A stretch of DNA of 64,000 nt from NCBI GenBank assembly GCA_022340585.1, contig JAJDNS010000061.1:47957-111956 (forward strand). Direction: 5' to 3'. The position numbers and the translations under genes are program-made. The stretch is from Acidobacteriota bacterium. Lineage in GTDB: Bacteria > Acidobacteriota > Vicinamibacteria > Fen-336. Shown piece after piece: positions 9,032 through 17,211 of this stretch. Under the pieces are notes generated by a model. It was not told the origin of the DNA and searched no databases. It saw only the letters and a list, made by a program, of their open reading frames with translations. Numbering within the stretch: position 1 is the first letter of the stretch; every line of letters begins with the position of its first letter.

Positions 9032-10095
9032 AGGAACTCGAGCAGCGCCAGCTCGGCGGCGAACCCCGGGCCGAACGCCCCGAGCAGGCCACGGGCGCCG
9101 GGCTCCGGGCGGTGGCGTCGCAGGATCTCGTCCAGCACGAACAGCACGGTCACCGAGCTCATGTTGCCGTGCTCGGCCAGCACCGCCTCGGTGGGGGCGA
9201 GGTCCTCGGGCCCCAGACCCAGGCTGTCGCTCATCACCTCGACGACCTTGCGTCCCCCGGGATGCAGGATCCACCGCTCGATGTCGCTCCGCCCCAGTCC
9301 CAGGGGCGCCAGGAAGGCCTCGACGGCGGGCACGATCTCCCGGCGGACGAAGGGGGCGAGCTCCCGGTCGAGGACGATCTGGAGCCCCTGGTTCCGAAGC
9401 TCGAAGCCCATGAGGTGGGTGGTCCCGGGGAAGAAGATGCTGTCCGCCTCGCCCACGCGGGCGAGGCCCTCTCCGGCCCGCGGGTGGGCGGAGCCGACGA
9501 GAACGGCGGCGGCCCCACCGTCGCCGAAGATCGCGGTGGACACGATGTTCGTTGCCGAGCGATCCCACCGCTGGAAGGTGAGGCTCGACAGCTCCACGGC
9601 GAGGAGGAGGACGACGCGATCGGGGTGGGCCGCGAGGTGATCCCCGACGCGGGCGAGCCCGACGACCCCGCCGGCGCAACCGGCCTCGGTGATGGGCAGT
9701 CGGCCGAGGCGCGGGCCCATGCCGAGGGCGTTGGCCACGTGGGCGTCGACGGCGGGGATCATGAAGCCCGTGCAGGACACGCTGACGACGAAGTCGACGT
9801 CGCTGGGCGCGAGTCCGGCGGCCTCGAGGGTGCGACGAGCGAGGTCGGTGGCCGCGTCGGTGGCGATCTCACGGAACCGGCGGTTTTGCGTCTCGAAGTC
9901 CCCGGGGTGGAAGACCTCCTCGATGGGCACGACGCTGGCGCGCCGCTTCACTCCGGCGGCGGCGAAGACCGAGAGGAGGCGGCGTGAGGTGGCGGCGGGC
10001 TCCTCCTCGAGCCAGTCGCGGACCCACCGCTCCACCACGTCCTGCTCGTAGCGGTGGGGGGGGAGGTAGCGCTCGAGGGCGAGGAGGGTGGCCAT
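9028..10095 (-). CDS. Type III polyketide synthase (chalcone-synthase family)
   Basis: A 355-residue homodimeric-type synthase that extends an acyl starter with malonyl-CoA units and cyclises it to a resorcinol, pyrone or phloroglucinol. The catalytic triad is complete: Cys140 in EAGCAGG, His278 in ILHPGGRKV and Asn311 in EHGNMSS. Bacterial members near a methyltransferase and a flavoprotein make alkylresorcinol/alkylpyrone lipids, some of them in cyst or resting-cell membranes. The ATG at 10095 is chosen from family alignment (MATLLALERYLPP). No Shine-Dalgarno is visible; instead a strong hairpin ends 6 bases before the ATG. Confidence 0.9.
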   Translation of the reverse strand: MATLLALERYLPPHRYEQDVVERWVRDWLEEEPAATSRRLLSVFAAAGVKRRASVVPIEEVFHPGDFETQNRRFREIATDAATDLARRTLEAAGLAPSDVDFVVSVSCTGFMIPAVDAHVANALGMGPRLGRLPITEAGCAGGVVGLARVGDHLAAHPDRVVLLLAVELSSLTFQRWDRSATNIVSTAIFGDGGAAAVLVGSAHPRAGEGLARVGEADSIFFPGTTHLMGFELRNQGLQIVLDRELAPFVRREIVPAVEAFLAPLGLGRSDIERWILHPGGRKVVEVMSDSLGLGPEDLAPTEAVLAEHGNMSSVTVLFVLDEILRRHRPEPGARGLLGAFGPGFAAELALLEFL

Positions 10096-10101
10096 CGGAC
10101 G

Positions 10102-10138
10102 GCATGGGAATCGCCGCGCGGGGCGGCGATTCCCATGC
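10102..10138 (-). terminator. Perfect 16-bp hairpin between ssb and the polyketide synthase gene
   Basis: GCATGGGAATCGCCGC at 10102-10117 pairs fully with GCGGCGATTCCCATGC at 10123-10138 across a 5-base loop. No T-run follows. It sits 6 bases downstream of the ssb stop and 6 bases before the polyketide synthase ATG, so it could end ssb/tol transcripts, block or regulate synthase translation, or both. Confidence 0.6.
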
Positions 10139-10144
10139 TGCACG

Positions 10145-10591
10145 CTAGAAGGGAACGTCGTCGTCGGTGGCCTGGAAGCCGCCACCGTCATCTTCTTCCT
10201 GGCTGGGCGGGCCGTCGGGCCCGGAGGAGCGACCGCCCCCTCCGTCGCCCCGGCCCCCGAGCATGACGAGGCGCGAGTTCGGGCCACTCACGCGGATGCG
10301 GGTGGTGTTGCGCTTGTTCCCGTCCTTGTCCGTCCACTCCTCGTAGCGGATCTGGCCCTCGATGTACACCGACCGGCCCTTGCTCAGGTAGTCCCGCACC
10401 ACCTGGGCCGTCTTGCCGAAGACCTCCACCCGGTGCCACTCCGTCCGCTCCTGCTTCTCCCCCGACTTGCTCGTCCACCTCTCGGAGGTGGCGAGGGAGA
10501 AGTTGGCGATCGGCTCGCCGGCCTGGGTGTAGCGGATCTCGGGGTCGCGGCCGAGGTTGCCGATCAGGATCGCCTTGTTGACGCTCGCCAT
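10145..10591 (-). CDS. ssb: Single-stranded DNA-binding protein
   Basis: A 148-residue SSB. The N-terminal OB fold starts VNKAILIGNLGRDPEIRYT and carries the conserved WHRVEVFGK and YIEGQIRYEEW segments. A glycine-rich linker follows, then the acidic tip DDDVPF that recruits partner proteins. The ATG at 10591 follows GAAAGAGGAAG. It lies 32 bases after cpoB on the same strand, so it may be cotranscribed with the tol-pal genes; a second or relocated ssb in such a place is unusual but not unknown. Confidence 0.96.
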   Translation of the reverse strand: MASVNKAILIGNLGRDPEIRYTQAGEPIANFSLATSERWTSKSGEKQERTEWHRVEVFGKTAQVVRDYLSKGRSVYIEGQIRYEEWTDKDGNKRNTTRIRVSGPNSRLVMLGGRGDGGGGRSSGPDGPPSQEEDDGGGFQATDDDVPF

Positions 10592-10623
10592 GCTTCTTCC
10601 TCTTTCTCCTTCGGACTCACGGT

Positions 10624-11403
10624 TCAGGGATTGAGCCTCTCCCGGGCGATGCGTGCGGCGGGGGAGGTGGGGTAGCGGTCGACCACGTAGCGGTACTCCA
10701 CGAGGGCCTGGCTGCGCCGGCCGAGCCTCTCGAGGGCCATCCCCTTCTTGACGCGCCCGTCGGGCAGCTTGTCGCTGGAGGGGTGGTCGCGGAAGAGGGT
10801 GTTCCAGGCCTCGATGGCCTCGGCGTACTGCTTCTCTCCGTAGAGGCACTCCCCGATCCAGTACTGGGCGTTGTCGGTGAAGTCGGTGTCCGGGTAGTGG
10901 GTCATGTACTCGGTGAAGCCCTGGATCGCGAGGTCGTAGTTGCCCCGGGCGAAGTCCGCGTAGGCCTGGCTGTAGAGCTCCCGGGGAGCCGGCACTGGCG
11001 CGCTGGGCTCGCCGGTGAGGGGATCGACGGCGCCCCCGGCCGGCGTCGGGCCCAGCGCCGCCCCGGCGGCGACGGGAGCGGCGATGTTGCCGGCGACCCG
11101 GAGGGCGTCGAGCTCCTCGCTGACCCGCGAGACCCGGTCTCCCAGGTCCCTCATGCTGGTGAGGATGGCCTCGTCCTGCTGGTGCCCCTCGTCGAGAGCC
11201 CGCTTGAGAAGGGCGTTCTGCTCGGCGATGAGCTCGGTCAGGCGCCGCAGCTCGGTGAGGTTGTCGGCGGCCTTGCGCTGCATGTCGGCGATCTGACCCT
11301 GCAGCGCCGTGACCTGGACCTGCATGCGTTGGCAGTCCTTGTCGGCCCGGGCGGCGGGGGCGGCGACGGCGAGCAGGGTAGTGAGAAGCGCGATTCGTCT
11401 CAT
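10624..11403 (-). CDS. cpoB: Tol-Pal system periplasmic coordinator CpoB (YbgF)
   Basis: A 259-residue exported protein. An N-terminal signal peptide (MRRIALLTTLLAVAAPAARA) is followed by a coiled-coil segment (about residues 25-95, rich in L, E and Q) that mediates trimerisation, a proline/alanine linker, and a C-terminal TPR region from about 140 (YADFARGNYDLAIQGF, YWIGECLYGEKQYAEAI). CpoB links outer-membrane constriction by Tol-Pal to septal peptidoglycan synthesis. It follows pal, as is usual. The ATG at 11403 has GGAGGAG 7 bases upstream. Confidence 0.93.
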   Translation of the reverse strand: MRRIALLTTLLAVAAPAARADKDCQRMQVQVTALQGQIADMQRKAADNLTELRRLTELIAEQNALLKRALDEGHQQDEAILTSMRDLGDRVSRVSEELDALRVAGNIAAPVAAGAALGPTPAGGAVDPLTGEPSAPVPAPRELYSQAYADFARGNYDLAIQGFTEYMTHYPDTDFTDNAQYWIGECLYGEKQYAEAIEAWNTLFRDHPSSDKLPDGRVKKGMALERLGRRSQALVEYRYVVDRYPTSPAARIARERLNP

Positions 11404-11467
11404 GAGGATACTCCTCCGGCCAGTGGAGGCTGCGATGATATCAGACGGCGCGGGCGCACGAGGGCCG

Positions 11468-12058
11468 CTACTGCGACACCGAGAAGTGCGCCCGCCGGTT
11501 CTTGGCGTAGGCCGCTTCGTTCTCCGAGGGATCGAGGGGCTGCTCCTTCCCGTAGGATACGGTGCGCAGACGCTCGGGGGCGACGCCGAGGCCCACCAGG
11601 TAGTCCCAGACCGCGCGGGCCCGCTGCTCGCCCAGGGCCAGGTTGTACTCCGTGGTGCCCCGTTGGTCGCAGTGCCCCTCGATGGTGACCCGGACGTCGC
11701 GTCGACCCTGCAGCCAGAGGGCATGCTTCTCGAGAGTGGCCCGCGCCGCCTCGGTGAGGGCGGAGCTGTCGTACGCGAACTGGACGTCCGCGAGCGGGCT
11801 GCCCTGCTCGTAGGCCGACGCGTAGTCGCTCTCGAGGTCGGAGCCGGCGGCGGACTCACCTTCCATCGCCACCACGTCGGGCCCCTCGTCGATGGGCTGG
11901 GTGGGCAGGGTGTCGTCCAGCCCGGACCCGGCGGGCGGGGGCGGCGGCGGCGCGGCGGTCAGGGCCGGCGGTCTCTTCTTCCCCCCGCAGGCGGCGAGGG
12001 AGAGACACGCGGCGAGCACGAGCAGGCTCGCGGGGTGGCGGTGGCGCAGGAGCGACAT
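11468..12058 (-). CDS. pal: Peptidoglycan-associated lipoprotein Pal
   Basis: A 196-residue outer-membrane lipoprotein. The signal peptide has two possible lipobox cysteines, Cys18 and Cys24 (LAAC in both); Cys24, followed by GG, is the more likely lipid site. A proline- and acid-rich linker leads to an OmpA-type peptidoglycan-binding domain from about residue 90 (VQFAYDSSAL, IEGHCDQRGTTEYNLALGEQRA). Pal anchors the outer membrane to peptidoglycan and binds TolB, encoded immediately upstream. The start is the ATG at 12058 with GAGGAT before it. Confidence 0.95.
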   Translation of the reverse strand: MSLLRHRHPASLLVLAACLSLAACGGKKRPPALTAAPPPPPPAGSGLDDTLPTQPIDEGPDVVAMEGESAAGSDLESDYASAYEQGSPLADVQFAYDSSALTEAARATLEKHALWLQGRRDVRVTIEGHCDQRGTTEYNLALGEQRARAVWDYLVGLGVAPERLRTVSYGKEQPLDPSENEAAYAKNRRAHFSVSQ

Positions 12059-12081
12059 GGATCCTCCTCGGATCGTTGGGA

Positions 12082-13452
12082 TCACGGCCCCCAGTCGGGC
12101 TGGACGTTGTTGCCCGCTCCGGTGGCCAGGCTCTGAAGGGAGCGGCCCTCCCGGTCCGAGACCGTGATCGTCCAGGTGCCGCTGCGCTTGCAGGAGAACA
12201 CGAGGTGGCGCCCGTTGGGCGCCCACGACGGGTACTCGCAGGAGCCGCGGCCCTGAGAGATCTGGCGGACCTGCCGGGTGGCCAGGTCGATGACCGCGAT
12301 GTCGAGGCCCCCGGCCTCGAGCTGGGCGGTGTAGGCGATCTCTCCGTACTGCCGGGCCGGGTTCCAGGCGCAGCCGTCGTTCCAGGCGCCGACGGTGGTG
12401 AGACGGCGGACGTTGAGGCCCTCGGCGCTCATGACCCACAGCTGGGGCGTCCCCGTCCGGCTCGAGGTGAACGCGATCTCCTGCCCGGTCGGGCTCCAGC
12501 AGGGAGCCGTCTCGGAGGCCCGCGTGTTGGTGATCTGCCGGGGCTCGCTGCCGTCGGCGTTGGCGACCCAGATGTCCATGTTCCCCGAGCGGTTGGAGGC
12601 GAAGGCGATCTTCTCCCCGTCCGGGCTGAAGGCGGGGGCGAAGGCCTGGCCGTCCTCGCGCTCTCCGGTGACGTTGGGCACGCTCTTCCCCTCGAAGATG
12701 CGGGCCAGATAGATGAGCGGCGTACCGCGGCGGTAGGACACGTAGCCGAGCGAGGTGCCGTCGCGCGACCAGGCGGGAAGAATGTTCAGGGAGCCGTTCA
12801 CCGTGACGCGGCGGGGATTGAAGCCGTCGTAGTCGACGATGTAGAGCTCCTTGGACGAGCGCTCGGCGGTGGAATCGCGATCGGAGGCGAAGGCGATGCG
12901 GGTGCGGGCGACCCCCTGGTACTGGGTGAGGGTCATGATGTCGTCGGAGGCCTGGTGAGCGAAGATCCGGGGGTTGTCGGCCCGCCCGGAGTACTGGCGG
13001 GCGAGCATCGTCTGCCCGGAGTCCACGAAGTAGACCCGCACCTCGACCTTGAGCTCGTCGCCGGTCAACCCGGCTCGGGTGACGACCAGGATTCGCGCGC
13101 CGATGCCCTGCCAGTCCTCGAAGTTCGGCGCCTCGGGGTCGAGGGGGGGGATCGCGGTGAGCATGCTGTCCGAGACGAACTGGAACAGGCCCGGGAAGCG
13201 GAGGTCGTTCCGCAGGACCTGGGTGATCGTGCGGCAGGCCGCCTCGGTGCGCTGGTCCCGGGTCCGGGGCACGCACTCGGGCACGGCGAACCTCGGGGTG
13301 ACGCCGCCAATGACGATCTGCTCGATCGGCTCCTGGGGCGAGGCCAAAAGGGCCCCCCCGCCGACCCCGGCGACGAGCGCTGCGAGCGCGAGGACGGCCC
13401 TAGCCCCCGGTCGGGCGGAAGACGGCCTGGATGGTCTTTCGGTCGGTTTCAT
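12082..13452 (-). CDS. tolB: Tol-Pal system beta-propeller protein TolB
   Basis: A 456-residue periplasmic protein. An N-terminal signal peptide with a hydrophobic AVLALAALVAG stretch is followed by the alpha/beta TolB N-terminal domain (to about residue 180) and a six-bladed propeller of PD40 repeats (for example FSPDGEKIAFASNRSG, WSPTGQEIAFTSSRTG, WAPNGRHLVFSC). TolB shuttles between Pal and TolA. The gene order tolA-tolB-pal is canonical. The ATG lies 53 bases inside the end of tolA, an unusually long overlap, but no better start is seen. Confidence 0.95.
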   Translation of the reverse strand: MKPTERPSRPSSARPGARAVLALAALVAGVGGGALLASPQEPIEQIVIGGVTPRFAVPECVPRTRDQRTEAACRTITQVLRNDLRFPGLFQFVSDSMLTAIPPLDPEAPNFEDWQGIGARILVVTRAGLTGDELKVEVRVYFVDSGQTMLARQYSGRADNPRIFAHQASDDIMTLTQYQGVARTRIAFASDRDSTAERSSKELYIVDYDGFNPRRVTVNGSLNILPAWSRDGTSLGYVSYRRGTPLIYLARIFEGKSVPNVTGEREDGQAFAPAFSPDGEKIAFASNRSGNMDIWVANADGSEPRQITNTRASETAPCWSPTGQEIAFTSSRTGTPQLWVMSAEGLNVRRLTTVGAWNDGCAWNPARQYGEIAYTAQLEAGGLDIAVIDLATRQVRQISQGRGSCEYPSWAPNGRHLVFSCKRSGTWTITVSDREGRSLQSLATGAGNNVQPDWGP

Positions 13453-14167
13453 ACTGCCTCGGGAGGGGGCCGAAGGGCGCCGCGTTCAGCACCGCGCGCT
13501 TGGCGGCCATGTCCAGGAGCGATGCGCCGCTCGGCTGGGTGACGTCGACGTCGGCCACGTTACCGTCGGCCAGGATCGTGAACCTCACGCCGATGGGGTG
13601 GGTGAAGCCGGTCTTGATCTGCTGGTTCCAGAGGATCCAGATCTTCTGCTGCACCCCGGCCAGGTACCAGTCGCCGCCAGTGTCGGTGCCGTCGGGCACG
13701 CCGGGCCCGGGGGGGCCGAACTCCAGCCCGGGAGTGACCCCTCCGGCCGCCGAGGTCGGCCCCCGGCCGGCCGCCACGCGGGGGGGTGGGGTCGCCCTGG
13801 GCGTGCGGCGCCTGGAGTCCGGCTCGGGCAGGGCGTCCGGGGGCGGGGCCTGCTCCCGCGGGGGCTTCAGCACCTTTGGGGGAGGCTCGGGGGCGGTCTC
13901 AACCGGCTCGGGCTCGACCTCCGGCTTTGGCTCGGGCTTCGCCGCCGGCGGGGCGGTGGCCCGGGGGGAGCCGCCCCCGCCCCGGGGGAGCGCCACCGCG
14001 AACCCATCGGCCACCCGGAGCAGGGGCTCGCGAGGCATCAGCAGCGGGGCCGCCACCGCCACCGCGACGAGGACCAGGTGGCCGGTGAGGGAGACCAGGA
14101 ACGAGGTCGAGAGGCCGGCGTCGAGGCGGCCCCTCTCGACGATGACCCGGTCGACGGCCTCGTTCAC
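13400..14167 (-). CDS. tolA: TolA-like/TonB C-terminal domain protein of the Tol-Pal system
   Basis: A 255-residue protein with one N-terminal membrane helix (about residues 22-45), a proline/glutamate-rich periplasm-spanning region (PEPKPEVEPEPVE and neighbours) and a C-terminal TonB/TolA fold from about 165 (IKTGFTHPIGVRFTILADGNV). It transmits the energy of the TolQR motor to TolB-Pal at the outer membrane. It is much shorter than E. coli TolA and lacks its long Ala-Lys helix; many non-enterobacterial TolA proteins have this TonB-like form. Its ATG overlaps the tolR stop (ATGA). Confidence 0.87.
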   Translation of the reverse strand: MNEAVDRVIVERGRLDAGLSTSFLVSLTGHLVLVAVAVAAPLLMPREPLLRVADGFAVALPRGGGGSPRATAPPAAKPEPKPEVEPEPVETAPEPPPKVLKPPREQAPPPDALPEPDSRRRTPRATPPPRVAAGRGPTSAAGGVTPGLEFGPPGPGVPDGTDTGGDWYLAGVQQKIWILWNQQIKTGFTHPIGVRFTILADGNVADVDVTQPSGASLLDMAAKRAVLNAAPFGPLPRQYETDRKTIQAVFRPTGG

Positions 14168-14619
14168 CGGGCCTTCTCCTCGGGCAGCTGGTACACGAAG
14201 CCGATGCGGTTGATGCCCGCGGTCTTGATCAGGTCGACGACACGGATGACCTCGCCGTAGCGCAGGCTCTCGTCGGCGGCGAGGTAGACCACCGGGTCGG
14301 CGCTCCCCGCCGTCATCGAGCGCAGCTGGTCCTCGAGGAGGGCGAGGTTGACCACCTTGTTGCTGACGAAGACCCGGCCGTCGGCCCTCACCGAAACCGT
14401 GATGCGATCCTGGGGGTCGATCTGGGGCTGGTTGGCCACGGGCAGCGAGACGTCGATGCCCCGGCTCATCATCGGCGCGGTGACCATGAAGACGAGGAGC
14501 AGCACCAGCACCACGTCCACCATGGGGGTGACGTTGATCTCCCCCATCATGGAGACGCCCCTTCGCGAACGGAGGCCGCGATAGAAGGAACCCGCGCTGC
14601 TCTCGCCGCCGCCCTTCAC
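14164..14619 (-). CDS. tolR: ExbD/TolR family proton-channel subunit
   Basis: A 151-residue biopolymer-transport protein. A short cytoplasmic part leads into the single membrane helix with the family motif INVTPMVDVVLVLLLVFMV; the aspartate in that helix is the proton-carrying residue. The periplasmic domain follows. With TolQ it forms the motor powered by the proton gradient. It lies 17 bases after tolQ and its stop overlaps the tolA start, so the operon is compact. Confidence 0.94.
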   Translation of the reverse strand: MKGGGESSAGSFYRGLRSRRGVSMMGEINVTPMVDVVLVLLLVFMVTAPMMSRGIDVSLPVANQPQIDPQDRITVSVRADGRVFVSNKVVNLALLEDQLRSMTAGSADPVVYLAADESLRYGEVIRVVDLIKTAGINRIGFVYQLPEEKAR

Positions 14620-14636
14620 CTTGCCGCTCCTGCTCC

Positions 14637-15353
14637 CTACGTGAAGTTCCGCTCGACGATGTTGAGGAACTCGAGGGAGAAGTCGTCCATCATCGAGTTC
14701 AGGACCCTCACCCGGCTCGCGTAGTGGTTGTAGAAGACCGCCGCGGGGATCGCGGCGAAGAGTCCCATTGCGGTGGTGATGAGCGCCTCCGAGATCCCCG
14801 GGGCCACCACCTGGAGGTTGGCGGAGCCCATGCGGCCGATCTCACCGAAGGCGTCCATGATGCCCCAGGTCGTCCCGAAGAGCCCGATGAAAGGCGTGAC
14901 CGACGCGGTGGTGGCCAGGAAGCTCAGACGCCGCTCGAGGCGTGTGACCTCGCCGGTGGCCGCCCGCGCCAGGGAGCGGGAGAGGGACTCGAGGCTGCGC
15001 ACCACCGGGCGCCCCTCGCCCTGCCCGGAGCGGACCTGCTGGTTCACCTCGACGTAGCCGGCCTGGAACACCCCCACGAGGGGACTCGCCTTCAGCTGGG
15101 GTGCGACCGAGTTCACCTCGGAGAACTTGGAGCTCTTCCGAAACACCCGGAGGAAGGTGTCCGACTGCGCCCGGGCGCGGTGCAGCACCAGCCCCTTGTA
15201 GACGATGATCGCCCAAGACACGAGGGAGAAGACGAGCAGGATGAGGAGGACGCTGCGGGCCACCCAGCCACTGTGGGCGATGAGGCCGCCCACGCCTCCC
15301 GAGAACGCCTCGGGCTGAACCTGGGCCAGAAGGGGCGCAAGGAGCAATGACAC
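14637..15353 (-). CDS. tolQ: MotA/TolQ/ExbB family proton-channel subunit
   Basis: An inner-membrane protein of about 238 residues with three membrane helices: one near the N terminus (VARSVLLILLVFSLVSWAI) and two in the C-terminal half (ASVTPFIGLFGTTWGIMDAF and GISEALITTAMGLFAAIPAA). These are the channel-forming segments of TolQ. The frame extends upstream to an ATG at 15428, but a promoter (-35 at 15406-15401, -10 at 15383-15378) lies inside that extension. I therefore choose the GTG at 15353, or the TTG at 15347 preceded by AGAGAGGTG. It is the first gene of tolQRAB-pal-cpoB. Confidence 0.93.
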   Translation of the reverse strand: MSLLLAPLLAQVQPEAFSGGVGGLIAHSGWVARSVLLILLVFSLVSWAIIVYKGLVLHRARAQSDTFLRVFRKSSKFSEVNSVAPQLKASPLVGVFQAGYVEVNQQVRSGQGEGRPVVRSLESLSRSLARAATGEVTRLERRLSFLATTASVTPFIGLFGTTWGIMDAFGEIGRMGSANLQVVAPGISEALITTAMGLFAAIPAAVFYNHYASRVRVLNSMMDDFSLEFLNIVERNFT

Positions 15354-15377
15354 CTCTCTAAGTTGCGTTAACGTTTG

Positions 15378-15406
15378 AGAATCCCACAACAGATTGTGGT
15401 TGTCAA
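15378..15406 (-). promoter_or_regulatory. tolQ operon promoter with palindromic operator in the spacer
   Basis: On the minus strand TTGACA (15406-15401) is followed by a 17-base spacer and GATTCT (15383-15378). The spacer is filled by the palindrome CCACAA-TCTG-TTGTGG (15399-15384). A protein bound there would cover the RNA polymerase site between -35 and -10, the arrangement used by MerR-type activators and some repressors. Predicted transcription begins near 15371. Confidence 0.65.
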
Positions 15407-15468
15407 ACCACCAGACGCAGCACCCCATTGTGCGGTCCCCGCCTGTCCTTGAGACGTGTCATGATGCA

Positions 15469-15498
15469 TTTACAGTTGCCTGCGAGTTGTGCTATTCT
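15469..15498 (+). promoter_or_regulatory. recN promoter
   Basis: TTTACA (15469-15474) and TATTCT (15493-15498) are separated by 18 bases. Transcription would begin about 15505, leaving a leader of roughly 14 bases before the recN ATG. No LexA-type box that I recognise overlaps it. Confidence 0.5.
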
Positions 15499-15518
15499 CG
15501 CCGTTCGCTCCCAGCCGT

Positions 15519-17198
15519 ATGCTTAAGTTATTACGTATCAACAACATCGCGCTGATTCCGTTTCTGGAGCTCGAGCTGGGCTCGGGGCTCACCCTCCTCA
15601 CCGGGGAGACCGGGGCCGGGAAGTCGATCCTCATCGATTCCCTCGGACTTCTCCTCGGCCGGCGGGCCTCCACCGACCTGATCCGCTCGGGCGAGGACCG
15701 GGCCGTGGTGGAGGCCGTGGTCGAGTGGGAGAACGCCGGGGAGCGACTCGAGGCTCACGGTCTGCCCGTCGACGGGAGCGAGGTCGTCCTCCGGCGGGAG
15801 ATCCAGGCGAGCGGGAAGGGGCGGGCGACCGTCAACGGTGCCCTGGTGCCGGTGGCCCTCCTGCGTGAGCTGGCGCCCGGCGTGGCGGTCGTCCACGGGC
15901 AGCACGAGCCCCAGGGGCTTCTCGATCCCGCCCGTCACATCGACCTGGTGGACCGGTTCGCGGCCGCGAAGGAGGGACCGGCCCTCGGCCGGGTCTACCG
16001 CGAGCTTCGCGAGGTGGAGTCCGCCCTGGAGCGGCTGCGGCGCGACCGGCGCGAGGCCGAGCGCCACCGGGAGATGCTCGAGTTCCAGGCCGGGGAGATC
16101 GAGGCGGCCGCCCTCGCCCCCGAGGAGGAGGAGCACCTCCGCCTGGAGAAGGCCCGCCTGGCCAACGCCGGGCGTCTGGCCGAGCTGTCCGGCGAGGCCT
16201 ACTCGCTGCTCTACGACGACGAGGCGGCCGCGCTCGGGCGCTTGAGCCAGGTGTTCCGCCGCGTGGAAGACCTGGCCGCCATCGACCCGGAGTTCCGACC
16301 GCACCTGGAGACCCGGACGACCCTGGTACCCCAGCTCGAGGAGCTGGCTCTCCAGCTGCGCGGGTACCAGGACCGCCTCGAGGTCGCCCCGGGACGCCTG
16401 GACGAGATCGAGTCCCGGCTCGCCCTCATCGAGCGCCTCGAGCGCAAGTACGGGGCCTCGGTGGAAGAGGTCCTGGCCTTCGCCGAGGAGTGCCGGGGTG
16501 AGCTCGCCGAGCTCGGCAGCCCCGAGGAGCAGGAGACCGCCCTGGAGGAGCGCCGGGGGGAGCTCGCCTCCCGGTACCTCGAGCAGGCGCGGGCGCTCTC
16601 CCGGCGCCGCCGGGCGGCGGCCGGCGAGCTCCAGGCCGCGGTAGAGAGAGAGCTGGCCCAGCTCGCCATGGAGCACACCCGGCTCCGGGTCGCCTTCGAC
16701 CCGGAATCCACCGAGGACGCCGAAGCGCCGGACCGGTGGACGGAGCGCGGCCTCGAGAGGGCGGAGCTGCTTCTTTCGCCCAACCCCGGCGAGGACCTCC
16801 GTCCCCTGGCTCGCATCGCTTCGGGCGGAGAGCTGTCGCGGATCATGCTGGCCCTCAAGTCGGTGGTCCACGCCGACACCCCCGGAGTGACCCTCGTCTT
16901 CGACGAGGTGGACGCCGGCATCGGCGGGGGAGTCGCCGAGGTCGTGGGGCGCAAGCTGCAGGCGGCGGCCGCCGACCAGCAGGTCCTGTGCGTGACGCAC
17001 CTGCCGCAGATCGCCGCCCTGGCCGACCACCACATCGGGGTGCGGAAGCAGGCCGAGGGGGACCGAACGATCACGACCGTCGAGGTCCTGGGCCGGGACG
17101 AGCGGGTGGAGGAGATCGCCCGCATGCTGGGTGGCGAGGTCGTCACCGACGCCGCCCGCCGCCACGCCCGAGAGATGCTGAAGCACAGCCTGCGCTGA
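15519..17198 (+). CDS. recN: DNA repair ATPase RecN
   Basis: A 559-residue SMC-like protein for double-strand-break repair. The N-terminal Walker A motif is GETGAGKSIL near residue 30. The middle is a long coiled coil (about 150-370, many E, R, L and A). The C-terminal half has the signature LARIASGGELSRIMLALK and Walker B VFDEVDAGIGG. The start is taken at ATG 15519 (MLKLLRINNIALIPF), which fits the family; the frame is open to a GTG at 15489 that falls in the promoter. Length is normal. Confidence 0.96.
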   Translation: MLKLLRINNIALIPFLELELGSGLTLLTGETGAGKSILIDSLGLLLGRRASTDLIRSGEDRAVVEAVVEWENAGERLEAHGLPVDGSEVVLRREIQASGKGRATVNGALVPVALLRELAPGVAVVHGQHEPQGLLDPARHIDLVDRFAAAKEGPALGRVYRELREVESALERLRRDRREAERHREMLEFQAGEIEAAALAPEEEEHLRLEKARLANAGRLAELSGEAYSLLYDDEAAALGRLSQVFRRVEDLAAIDPEFRPHLETRTTLVPQLEELALQLRGYQDRLEVAPGRLDEIESRLALIERLERKYGASVEEVLAFAEECRGELAELGSPEEQETALEERRGELASRYLEQARALSRRRRAAAGELQAAVERELAQLAMEHTRLRVAFDPESTEDAEAPDRWTERGLERAELLLSPNPGEDLRPLARIASGGELSRIMLALKSVVHADTPGVTLVFDEVDAGIGGGVAEVVGRKLQAAAADQQVLCVTHLPQIAALADHHIGVRKQAEGDRTITTVEVLGRDERVEEIARMLGGEVVTDAARRHAREMLKHSLR

Positions 17199-17211
17199 CG
17201 GGGGATACCAT

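Noticed and set aside
7131-9092. A 653-residue minus-strand frame
   Set aside because: Only the part below 8345 is the flavoprotein; the upstream part is the shadow of the methyltransferase gene in another frame.
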